DNA of 40,075 nt, from NCBI GenBank assembly GCA_003427395.1, contig BFEA01000089.1:3171577-3211651 (forward strand), given 5' to 3'. The translations under genes were made by a program, and so were the position numbers. Positions 21,474-31,160 of the stretch are shown in pieces. Under the pieces are notes generated by a model. The model worked only from the letters and a program-made list of their open reading frames with translations. It was not told the origin of the DNA and did no database searches. The stretch's first letter is position 1. Every line of letters starts with the position of its first letter. The stretch comes from Chara braunii (taxonomy: Eukaryota > Streptophyta > Charophyceae > Charales > Characeae).

Positions 21474-22222
21474 AGACTGCTATTGTCCTCTCAGGATGCC
21501 TCGTTTGATACCGGTTTAAACATCCTGAAAAACTACCTTGAAGTGTTCTCCATAATTAAAGCTATAAATAATAAATGTACAGAAATTAAATTAATTGAAA
21601 GAATAAGAAAAGCGAAAAAAAACATGGACCAACACCCCATATCAGATGCCTACTGGACCTTCGCGCGAAAAAAGCTCTTACAGATTTCGACAACATGCAA
21701 ATTCACCAACAAGACCAATGGAAAGACTAACTACAACAGAGAAACATAATAACGAATGGTAGACTAAATCACCACACCTTCCACAAACTACTGTTACAAA
21801 AGACAAAGCCTCTTATTAGAGAGTTGCTCCACCCCTTTGACAGCAATGCCGCACCAAAATCAGACCTTCAGGACATGTGTGACTACGCCCTCACGTACTT
21901 CCAAGACATACTTACTACTCGTAGACCGAATGATTCCTTTGACACGTATCTGAGAACCACTTCAAACTTCTGGGACAAGACTACGGCCATATTACCATAA
22001 TCAGGGCGGTTGGACTTAGATCGTCCATTCACCGTGGAAGACCTCAAACACGATGTAGATCAAATGGTCAGGGGCAAATGCCCTGGACTAGATGGTTTAC
22101 CAGTGGAAATATACTCGGTGCTATGGAAAGAAATAGGCCCCTCACTCACAACAATATATAACCAAGTACTCACAGGCGGATCTTTGTCAAAAGGCATGAG
22201 ACAAGTTCTGATTACACTCCTA
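21474..22222 (+). pseudogene. LINE P1a linker and RT N-terminal region
   Basis: A degraded linker with stops (21483-22009) leads into 'LDRPFTVEDLKHDVDQMVRG', 'KCPGLDGLPVEIYSVLWKEI' and 'GMRQVLITLLP'. This is the conserved block just ahead of the RT fingers. Coding then breaks at about 22222 where LINE P1b begins, and it resumes at 26159. Confidence 0.8.
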
Positions 22223-25200
22223 CCGGATTGTGGAATATGCCTCAACATACTATAAACACTTGTTTACATCAGAGACGTCTAAGACGAACCCACAGCTGCT
22301 GGAAGTAGTTAGAACGTCCCTATTGGAGGCTTTGCCGGCTCTGCTATCCTCACAGCAAAGAAACCTCTTGGAGTCCCCCCTCACCCCCGCAGACCTTCTC
22401 AAGGCTCTTCAGGATATGGATGACGACAAGACTCCTGGTCTTGATGCATTCCCTAAAGAGTTTTGGTTGCATTTTTGGGATGTGTTCGCCACAGACTTCA
22501 TTGACTACGTGAATGCGGTATTTCACGAGGAATCTTTCGGGGTTATGATGTGCCAAGGGGTGACTACGCTGCTTTACAAGGAGGGAGACAAGGAGAAGAT
22601 CCGCAATTACGGCCCTATCACCCTCCTGCCGGTTCCCTACAAAATAGTGGCAAAAACATTGGCCAACAGGCTCCTGCCGCACCTGCCACACCTGCCACAC
22701 CTGCCACACCTTATCCATTCGGGCCAATCAAGCTTTATGCCCCATCGGAACATACAGGACAATATCCTATTGGTTAACGAAACGATCAGGTACGCACGGC
22801 AATGCCAGGTGGACGCAGCGATCCTGTTCATCGACTTTGAGAAAGCGTATGATCACGTGGACTGGGATTTTTTGCAGATGTGTCTTCACAAGGTGCACTT
22901 TGGTCCCCTTTTCTGCAGATGGATCGACATACTGCATCAAACAGCAACCACTAACATCTCACTAAATGGCCGCCTGGTGGCTCCGTTCCGGCTACAAAGA
23001 TTTATACGCCAAGGGGACCCAATTGCCCTGATGCTGTTCGTTTTGGTGATGGAGACCCTTGCAGCAATGAACAGGTCGAATTCCGACATCCAAAAAATCG
23101 ACGTCCAGGAAATACCGGACCACCTTATCCCCACCACCTCATTGTTTGTCGATGATCTCACGGTCCTGTTCAGGGTCAACGAGTAGAGCTTCCGGGCTGT
23201 GGCCCACACCATCCACCTCTTTGAAATTGCGGCTGACATGAAGGTGAATTGGGGAACGAAAACGGAGGGATGGTGGTTGCACCACCTCCAGGAACAATCG
23301 TCGCCTCAACAACCGGTTACCTGGAAAGAGAAGGAAGCTGCCATTAGGATCCTTGGGGTTAACTTGACAACCTTGGGCCCCCCGCACAATCATGGGGACT
23401 CCCTGGTCGATCTGGCCATCCATCGGATGTCTAGATGGAACACCAAACCGACTTCACTGGTAGGAAGGGCCCTGGTAATTAATAATGTCATATTTGCTTC
23501 GATCTGGTACAAAGTGGCCTTCTGGCCTCTCACTAACAACCAACTGACTAAACTAAAACAAGCGGCGGCAGCCTACCTATGAAAAAATAACCACGAGGAC
23601 ATCCGCTGCATCAAAAGAGTAGCTTGCGAGACTATCATCCAACCGAGACCCAGAGGGGGTCTTGGAATTGTAGATCTCGAGCAAGAAATCAGGGCGCTCA
23701 TCTTCAAAGTCCTCATCAGGCTGCTGTTAGGTAATGACATCCCCTGGGCTCCGTATGCAAGCATTCAAATCGCTTGTTTGGCCCCCCGATCTCTGGAGGA
23801 CCGCCCGGTGCATCCCTTCCAATGGCTTACAAACCCAGATTGGTTCATCCCGGTCTGCCCGAAAGACCGCCCAGACATGAGTCATGCATATAGGGCCAAA
23901 AAAAATATCAAAATTGATCCATTGAAGCCGTCGATGCTCAAACTGTGGAGGGAGATGGGCCCAACGAGAACAAAGACACCGCTCAGGTGGCACGACATCA
24001 GACGACAACCACTTTTTAGACATCCCCAAATAAAGGATCAGGGAGGACAACCCTTCTCTCTGCGTACAAAGTACAAATGGTTGAAATGGGTGAGGAAAGG
24101 AGTATACACAGTTGGGTACCTCTGGAGTGATACTCTGGCCAACTGGGATGCAGAAGAAAGAATCAGATCTAAAATAGGTCCCCTCCCCAACCTTCCCCAG
24201 GAGCTCTGTGAGCTGCAGGAGGCTATCCCTTTGGCTAGGGTTGCGGCCTTGAAAAAAGGTCCGACCCTGCTACAGGGGGACTGGGTGGTCCACACAGACG
24301 CGCTCCTCCTCCCGATGACGGTATACAAGGTGCATACTGTCCAACCCGGGATATTGCACCTGGAGGCGCACTGTCCGTCCCTCCCGGGGGGCCGATGGTC
24401 CCAGATTCACCGACAAGAGGACCTAGACTGCGAAGCCCCTCCGTCGGAGGTGATTAGAGTAAAAGTGGTAGAAGATGACGATGGCTTCCTGTTTGTGTAT
24501 GAGCCCACTGTCCCCTTGTCCCATTTGCCTTTCGACCCGGATGAATGGGAGTGGGACACGGGACCTACCTCTACGATGAAACCATGGCAATACACCGTTA
24601 AGCAAGGATACAGAGTTCAAAGGAAGACGGTTTCGGTGATGGATAACATTCGAAGGAGATGGGAACGAGACTCCCCACTGACTAGGGAGGACCTCCGCCC
24701 CTTCTCATGGGCCGTATACACCCACATCCAACCAGCAAATCATAGAGCACTGCAGTGGCAAATTATACACAGGTGCCTCCCGACCTCGGAGTGGCTAACC
24801 GACAGGACACATCTGGAGCAAGAAGGCCTCCTCTCTCCCCTATGTTCCTATTGCGGGGGCGCAGTCCCCAAGAAACGGGCAACCCTGGAGCACTGCCTCC
24901 TGGACTGTCCCATGGTGTCACGACTTTGGAAGTGGTGGGATGCAGTCTGGCACTACCTCACAGACCACCGCTTCCCATGGTCGGTACAGACGCTCCTGTT
25001 AGGCATCCTCCCTCATGGGACCACAGCCCAATGGTCGCCGTTCATGCTAAATCTTTTTCAGTTTATACACCTCGCTATACTGATGGCAGCCTGGCGAATG
25101 AGATGTTCGCACGAAAGGCAACAACAGACCTTCGACTTCATGCAACTTGATGCAAGCCATGACGTCCATAGCAGAAACAATAAGTGCAATGACCCAAGAT

Positions 25201-25238
25201 GCTTGGAAACACATGCATGTAGACTTGCACGAGAGTAG
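22223..25238 (+). pseudogene. LINE P1b ORF2: RT, thumb and zinc-binding domain
   Basis: RT blocks are 'DMDDDKTPGLDAFPKEFW', 'LLYKEGDKEKIRNYGPITLL', 'AILFIDFEKAYDHVDW', 'RFIRQGDPIALMLFVLVMET' and 'TSLFVDDLTVLF' (FVDD at 23145-23156). A TAG at 23184-23186 ends the first frame. The thumb (23199-23580, 'MKVNWGTKTEGWWLHHLQ') ends at TGA 23581. After a shift, 23778-25238 gives 486 codons with 'SHLPFDPDEWEWD', 'ALQWQIIHRCLPTSEWL' and the zinc-binding 'LCSYCGGAVPKKRATLEHC' plus 'LLDCPMVSRLWKWW'. Only a few lesions separate the blocks, so this copy is relatively young. An in-frame CACCTGCCA repeat (about 22680-22710) inserts extra Leu-Pro-His units. Confidence 0.9.
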
Positions 25239-25449
25239 GACGAACCGAAACGGAGACAACCAGTACATAACTTCTTTGTGTCTTGGCTCAACCGCAACAA
25301 CAGATTATGCTCACTCAATCAAAACAAGGCACTTAAGTGGCAACCCGGGCTCTCCCCCGAGAACCAGTGGGACTTCGAACCAATTGACACCTTTGTAATA
25401 CCCTTCCAGCCCACCAACTTCCTCCTCATTCCATCCCTCCTCCCCCCCC
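25239..25449 (+). other. LINE P1b 3' UTR up to gap
   Basis: Non-coding sequence after the P1b stop, ending in a C-run at the gap edge. The conserved 3'-end hairpin seen in the other LINEs is not in the visible part. If present it lies in the gap. Confidence 0.6.
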
Positions 25450-26115
25450 NNNNNNNNNNNNNNNNNNNNNNNNNNNNNNNNNNNNNNNNNNNNNNNNNNN
25501 NNNNNNNNNNNNNNNNNNNNNNNNNNNNNNNNNNNNNNNNNNNNNNNNNNNNNNNNNNNNNNNNNNNNNNNNNNNNNNNNNNNNNNNNNNNNNNNNNNNN
25601 NNNNNNNNNNNNNNNNNNNNNNNNNNNNNNNNNNNNNNNNNNNNNNNNNNNNNNNNNNNNNNNNNNNNNNNNNNNNNNNNNNNNNNNNNNNNNNNNNNNN
25701 NNNNNNNNNNNNNNNNNNNNNNNNNNNNNNNNNNNNNNNNNNNNNNNNNNNNNNNNNNNNNNNNNNNNNNNNNNNNNNNNNNNNNNNNNNNNNNNNNNNN
25801 NNNNNNNNNNNNNNNNNNNNNNNNNNNNNNNNNNNNNNNNNNNNNNNNNNNNNNNNNNNNNNNNNNNNNNNNNNNNNNNNNNNNNNNNNNNNNNNNNNNN
25901 NNNNNNNNNNNNNNNNNNNNNNNNNNNNNNNNNNNNNNNNNNNNNNNNNNNNNNNNNNNNNNNNNNNNNNNNNNNNNNNNNNNNNNNNNNNNNNNNNNNN
26001 NNNNNNNNNNNNNNNNNNNNNNNNNNNNNNNNNNNNNNNNNNNNNNNNNNNNNNNNNNNNNNNNNNNNNNNNNNNNNNNNNNNNNNNNNNNNNNNNNNNN
26101 NNNNNNNNNNNNNNN
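25450..26115. other. Assembly gap (666 N)
   Basis: Unknown bases between a C-run and the P1b poly(A) tail. A frame spanning the gap is meaningless. Confidence 0.99.
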
Positions 26116-26158
<43 letters not shown>

Positions 26159-26160
<2 letters not shown>

Positions 26161-27372
26161 AAACAAAGCAGACATATGTAACTGGAGACCGATCTCGCTA
26201 CTAAATGTCTCCTATAAAATTCTCACCAAAGCCTTAGCTCTAAGGTTGGCTAGATACCTACCCTGGCTACCCACCGTAATTAGCCCCGTCTAGGGAGCCT
26301 TTGTCAAACACCACTCGATTATGGACAACGTAGCATCAACAATCCAAGCCTTAGAGGTATTGGCAAACGAAAACAGGAATGTAGCAGTCCTTCTCCTTGA
26401 AATGGAGAAAGACGGTGATAAAGTAGGTTGGACCTTTGTTGGGACTACCCTAAAACACATGGGTTTCGGCCCCAATTTGTGCAAATGGTCCTCTATCATG
26501 TACTCCAAAGCAAGCGCGTGCGTCATGGTCAATGGGAACGTATCCCATGAATTTAACTTAACTTGGTCCCTGAGCCAAGGTTGTCCCCTAGCCCCCCTAC
26601 TTTTCATTCTCCACATAGATGTCCTCCTCAATAACATTAGGAGTAATGAATTGGTCAAAGGGCTAGCGAATCATGACCAACTTCAGTGGAAAGAGGGAGC
26701 ATTAGCTGATGACCTAACAATCACATGCAACAATACTAAGAAAGATATAACAACAGTGAAGAACCGATTGAATAATTATACCGTATTATCGAGAGTCTCA
26801 ATAAATTGAACAAATCTGTGTTTTTCTTGTCTGCGGAGTTTCATATTAAAAAAGACAAGGGTATGAAAAAAGTTCCAACAGACGTGTTCGATCGCTATCT
26901 CGGTATCCAAGTGTCACTGACAGACAACTTTGAATTTCAAGATCGTCTGCTCGAAGAAAAAGTGTGCCAACGAATATCCAACTGAGAGTACACAAGTCAT
27001 CTTTCCCTGCGTGGGAGAGCACTAGTACTCAAGTACTCAGCCTTCTCCATACTAAGATACCCAACAACAGTCCACTTACTTGGAGACAAGTCTTATAAAA
27101 GAATACGGTGAGTTGCTGCAAGGTTTCTGTGGAAACCAAAAACTCAAGAGGAAGACGGCTTTATGTCCAAGCTAGCATGGGAGACAACCACTTTTCCCAG
27201 ACAAGAAGGTGGCTTTAGTCTCTATGATCCCAAGCAGCAGAATGTATCCCTGTTGGCCAAGTGACCAGTCCAAGCCATTCAAACCGAGCTACCACATGCG
27301 TCGATCCAACTAGCGGAATACATTATGAGCATAGAATGAAACCTTTGTAGACCCATAGATGTCTGGTTATGC
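26159..27372 (+). pseudogene. LINE P1a ORF2 continued: RT core and thumb
   Basis: Directly after the P1b poly(A) come 'ICNWRPISLLNVSYKILTKA', then 'LLLEMEKDGDKVGW'. The latter corresponds to LxLDxEKAYDxVxW, with the catalytic Asp replaced by Glu. 'VNGNVSHEFNLTWSLSQGCP', 'LAPLLFILHIDVLL' and 'ALADDLTI' (catalytic Asp pair near 26706) follow. After the frame breaks near 26807 come 'FDRYLGIQVSLTDNF', 'LRGRALVLKYSAFSILRYP' and 'GGFSLYDPKQQNVSLLAK'. Several stops occur. Confidence 0.85.
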
Positions 27373-27390
27373 CTTCTAATAGAGTCCTTT

Positions 27391-27422
27391 AAAAAATAAA
27401 AAATAAAAATAAAAATAAAAAA
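27391..27422 (+). repeat. (TAAAAA)n tract at P1a/M2 boundary
   Basis: A-rich repeats TAAAAAA/TAAAAA separate the last P1a-like sequence from the M2 3' end. It may be the tail of a plus-strand element or, read on minus, a TTTTTA tail of M2. The two cannot be distinguished here. Confidence 0.8.
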
Positions 27423-27462
27423 CAGGCTCAGTGCCCAAGGCTGATATTACCAAAAAGATGAT

Positions 27463-27528
27463 TGAGGCCGGGTTCCTCACAGTCTACCTGGAGTAACTGA
27501 AACCAGCTTGCTGAGAACCGGGCTCAGC
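27463..27528 (-). ncRNA. LINE M2 3'-end hairpins
   Basis: On plus: TGAGG-CCGGGTT-CCTCA (27463-27479), CTGG/CCAG around AGTAACTGAAA (about 27488-27506), and GCTGAG-AACCGGG-CTCAGC (27510-27528). In the last, the inner stem pairs differ from M1 (GA/TC) and from the copy at 31116 (GG/CC), yet pairing is kept. See the finding on covariation. Confidence 0.6.
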
Positions 27529-27959
27529 GTCCCACATCTAAATGATGATGCTGAATACTGATGAAATGTCATTGTAGATTGGGCCTCTTCACCAAGCTGC
27601 TTGGCGCCAGGTCATACAATCTGAACTAGCCCTTCTTTGGTTGGGGAAAATATTACAGTTTTCTGAGTGAGTGACAATTCGACTTTATGCAGAGCCATAA
27701 AATGAAATGGGAACCATTGACTGCTGGTTCGAGGGAAAAGAGTCAGGGAATTCAGCAGCAGGACGTAGAGGAATCATGGGGTCCACTGCGCACCAATCAT
27801 TGAAATGTATTTTGTAATTCCTGTTGAGAGCAACTTCATCATTTGCTTGGGCTCCCTCCTACCCAACCTTCCCCATCTTTCCTCCCTGTTCCCCCTCAAG
27901 CCAGCCTTTATTAAAAATTTTAATGTGTTCAAGGATTTTTTTTTTCTTTGAGAGGTACT

Positions 27960-30080
27960 GAATTTTTTCTTTGGTCAATTCCTATTGAATTCTGATATCT
28001 ATTTGTATCTGTTCTTTGATGCTATCCGTGAATTCCTGCCCATCAAGTCTGACTCTTTCTCATTCGTATGTGCATCTTCTTCTCCAAATAGCCTAGAGAA
28101 TTGCTCTTCTACTAATGATAAACAAATTTTGTGTGAATTCGTCATCATATATGACAATCCATTCCTCTAGCAACAAAGGTTTTCAACCCCATGACCACTT
28201 ATCAGTCACTTCCAATTGCGTCCATATTCTTTTCCACCATCTCCATAGCCATACTGAGCCAGGGCATTGTAGGAAGATATGTTCAATAGTTTCAGCTATG
28301 CATCTGCTCGGAAAGGCCGATGTGCAAAATTTGCACCAAGGCTGTCTATTAACCAATCATTAGTTGGAAGGCATCTATGTTCAATCTGCCATTGTAGAAA
28401 TGGTATTTTTGCAAGCTTGATCTTTTTCCTTTGAAACCATTTAATCCCTCGAAATTCCTCTCTTCCTAAGTTGAGTTGATCCATCCATCTTTGTGTGACT
28501 CTGTCCTTAAGGTTAAATCTTGGCCTTAACATTTTGTATGTTGATTTAACTATGAGAGTGTGTAGGGTTCTTGTGTAGTTCCTTTGACCTTTGCACTGCG
28601 ACCCCCATTTCCATTCCTGTGGATCTAAGGGGAGGAATTGAATGGGTGTGCTTGGGCGGAGGGCAAACCATAAATTTTTATCTTGTATGACTCTGATTCT
28701 AAAAAGTTGTTCAGTTGTTACCCTTCTGACCCCAATTGGATCACTCAGTATGAACTCATTATTGACTCTGAGATCAAAAAGAGTGATTAGAACATCCTCA
28801 TTCCTTTCCTTATGGAAGACATTGTCAATCACTTGGTGATCCTCTTTTAGAACTACCTAGTCATTAATTTTGATTCTAGGGCCCCTTTTTAGTGTTACAG
28901 TCCAACTTATTGGGATTAACTCTAATATCTTATCAAGAGCAGCCTCTGAATGGTGACAATATTTTAATTTCTCCTGGAGTTTCTTGTGAGAGATCCAGTC
29001 ATTCGTAAGTGTGTCCCAGATGTCACTTACTCTGATCACTCCTTTCCTTATCCAACCTTTACAGGGTGAGTCTTTACAATGAAGAGTGCATCCTTGTAAA
29101 TCCCTAATCCAAATGTTGTTAAAAAGCGGTTGTCTACAAACCTCCTCCCAATTCTTTGGTGGCGCCTTGTCAGTAAGTGGGAGTTTTCTCCATGTTTTAA
29201 TGAGAGAGGGTCAGAAGGGATCTTTAACGAGATCTGCTCTAGCAGCTTCCCTATTAGAACGGTGAGACTCTTCTGCCATTGGACCTCTAGCTCTAGGTAG
29301 GGTCCAGGCTCTGTTTTCTAACCATGTCAGTGGGTCAGTTTCCCCGACTATAGGAGGGGCTAATCTCCTTAGTTGTTCCCAGGCCAGCTCATTCCATGGA
29401 GTCTGAGGATTCAATAACAGCCTTTTAATCCATTGTATGGATAGGGACATTGCTTGGAGGGTGGGATCAATGATACCAAGTCCTCCACTCGATTTGGGTT
29501 GTATGATTGATGACCATGTCGCTCTACTGATCACATTTTTTTACTCATGATTTCCCCTGCATAGGAAGGCTCTTAATTGTTGTTGAAAGGTTTTGATCGC
29601 TGCTTTGTCTAATGCCCAAATGACCGACTTATACCATATCGATGCTATGACTACATTATTGATTGCAAGAGATCTTCCAAAAATGGATGTCTGTTTATTT
29701 TTCCATGAATTTAATTTGGAAAAAGCATTCTAAAAGATCCATTCATTATTTGCTGCAGGTTTTCCTTCTACTGACAGATTAATTCCCAAAACTCTTACAG
29801 GTGTCTCTTTAGCTAACCATGAGATTTTTTAGACTTCAAGGGGTCTGAGTCCTTGATGATGGATCCACCAACCCAAGGTTTTGTTACCCCAATTAATCCT
29901 CATATCAGAAAGTCTACAAAATCGATCCACCAAGCTCCTTAGGGCTTCCAGATTCTCATGAGATGCTTCAACCATGATAGATAAGTCATCAGCAACGAGG
30001 GAACAGACAGGGATCGCCTCTTCTGGTAGGCAAGTTACTTGGATTTTCTTGATGTCCTTGTTCTTTCGTAGACTGTCGCC
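27960..30080 (-). pseudogene. LINE M2 ORF2 (RT tail and zinc-binding domain), broken
   Basis: From the 5' truncation: 'LRKNKDIKKIQV', 'VCSLVADDLSIMVEASHENL' (catalytic Asp pair near 29985), 'MRINWGNKTLGWWIHHQG', 'IQPKSSGGLGIIDPTLQAM', 'LQWQIEHRCLPTNDWLIDS' (about 28345-28410) and a Cys-rich 'FLQCPG' region near 28255. Stops and frameshifts separate the blocks. The 28296-28832 block alone is 178 codons without interruption, so decay is moderate. Confidence 0.85.
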
Positions 30081-30101
30081 CCACATCAACACAGAGTTGT
30101 C

Positions 30102-30104
<3 letters not shown>

Positions 30105-30153
<49 letters not shown>

Positions 30154-30185
30154 TCTCTCTCTCTCTCTCCACCTCTCTCTCTCTC

Positions 30186-30275
<90 letters not shown>
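30105..30275 (-). repeat. (GA)n microsatellite (CT on plus)
   Basis: About 170 bp of CT with a few CC interruptions. A copy of GTCGCC(C/T)CACA(T/A)CAACACAGAGTTGTCAC flanks it on each side (about 30076-30104 and 30311-30338), part of repeat R1. Confidence 0.97.
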
Positions 30276-30277
<2 letters not shown>

Positions 30278-30286
30278 CATCATCTC

Positions 30287-30585
30287 CGATGCGGACACGG
30301 TCGCCTCACAACAACACAGAGTTGTCACTCCGCTTGGTCCGAGAATACCAGTCAGGTTCGCCCGTGCGCCACAGTCCGTCGTGGCCCGCACGTCAGACCC
30401 GCATACTCGGCACCAGCTCGTCGGATTGCCCAACTCTCTTCTTTACTCATCTTTCGAGCTTACTCGTTAGTCGATCCTCACTGACCTCGCTAACTTCCAA
30501 ATTTATACAGAGCAAACTAATCACGCTTGCGAAATTTATAGCATGCATGCTTGCGCGATAAACCCGAGATTATGCCTAAATGAGA
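30287..30585 (-). repeat. Dispersed repeat R1, copy 2 (inverted)
   Basis: The reverse complement aligns with 1315-1607. As in copy 1, the repeat passes into the GA microsatellite right after CCGCATC(A/G)G. A further fragment of the R1 end (GTGACAACTCTGTGTTG) reappears beyond the microsatellite at about 30088-30104, next to the LINE M2 truncation point. Confidence 0.78.
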
Positions 30586-31037
30586 GAAAGAAGAAGAAAA
30601 ATCACTCGGGGGACCAACGCTACCGGGAGCGCTACGCCCCGACTTTTTCAAGGCGCAAAACCGGGTCAACACGATGGGCCGATTGTGGCGAGTGGCAGCG
30701 TCGATACACGATGTGGGCGGTGCGAAGACGTCGAGTTATGGTGTGAAGTGGTGGGGGAAGCTGATGATGGAGATGAAGAAGGTTAGTGAGGGTTGAAAGC
30801 GACAGTGATGGAGCAAGTGTGGGCAGGGTGGACTCTTGCTGCGGTATTGGGGACAGCGGAAGGTGGTTGTCGGGGTTTGTTTGGTGGGTCGTTTCTGAGC
30901 TTCCTGGTGTATGGAGAGCTAGGAGAGGTAATCTGCAGTTGTTGCTCATCTCTACGAGAAGGTGCAATTGGTAAGGTCACGAGTTCTCCTCTTCTGGGAC
31001 TGCCTGCGGGTAGCTGTTGGCGGGTTCAGCAACTAGA
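30586..31037. other. Unassigned DNA
   Basis: Overlapping frames on both strands have no recognised domain. TACCGGGAGCGCTACGCCCC near 30621 has a near match at 10896. Confidence 0.35.
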
Positions 31038-31160
31038 TTTTTTTAATTTTTATTTATATATATATATATATATTTAAGGAAACAAGGCTCCAACTATTCG
31101 TGGGGAGCAGCACATGCTGGGAACCGGGCCCAGCATCCCATATGAAAGTTGACATAGGAT
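31038..31160 (-). mobile_element. Orphan LINE 3' end with hairpins and A/T-rich tail
   Basis: Read on minus: hairpin GCTGGG-CCCGGTT-CCCAGC (31134-31116), then GCTCC/GGAGC (31104-31108 with 31087-31091). A TTAAATATATA...AAAATTAAAAAAA tail follows. It matches the M1 3' terminus almost module by module (CTATT(C/A)GTGGG, GGAGCA(G/A)CAC). No LINE coding sequence adjoins it, so it is a very short 5'-truncated copy or a SINE with a LINE-type 3' end. Confidence 0.65.

Larger units (their letters stand above)
22223..26158 (+). mobile_element. LINE P1b, 5'-truncated, inserted in P1a, poly(A)-tailed
   Basis: Starts abruptly ahead of 'YASTYYKHLFTSE', within the linker before the RT of a different LINE. 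It encodes RT and C-terminal domains (stop at 25236-25238). It has a 3' UTR partly hidden by the 666-N gap and ends in 43 A (26116-26158). P1a coding resumes at the next base, which itself would begin with A's, so a target duplication cannot be read. 5' truncation plus a poly(A) tail is the usual result of target-primed reverse transcription. Confidence 0.82.
19256..27372 (+). mobile_element. LINE P1a, interrupted by LINE P1b
   Basis: Parts in order are a putative 5' UTR (about 19256-19391), intact ORF1 (19392-20426), endonuclease (20665-21473) and RT N-terminal (to about 22222). LINE P1b is then inserted (22223-26158). RT core and thumb resume at 26159-27300. The coding sequence resumes after P1b where it stopped ('LITLLP' before, 'GNKADICNWRPISLLNVSYK' after). 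The C-terminal zinc-binding domain is missing. The element ends in A/T-rich (TAAAAA)n at about 27391-27422, next to LINE M2. Confidence 0.8.
27423..30080 (-). mobile_element. LINE M2, 5'-truncated
   Basis: Minus-strand LINE closely related to M1. It starts inside the RT (about 30080) just before the catalytic motif. Coding ends near 27960, and the 3' UTR extends to about 27423. Its 3' UTR aligns with that of M1, including the uninterrupted site GGCCTCTTCACC where M1 carries the hAT-like element. Three hairpins occur at 27463-27528. Confidence 0.8.

Noticed and set aside
25278-26204. 308-codon frame over the 666-N gap (and its minus-strand counterpart)
   Set aside because: Mostly unknown bases plus a poly(A) run.
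27530-27570. Hammerhead-ribozyme-like CTGATGA in the M2 3' UTR
   Set aside because: The required GAAA and flanking helices could not be placed; likely chance.
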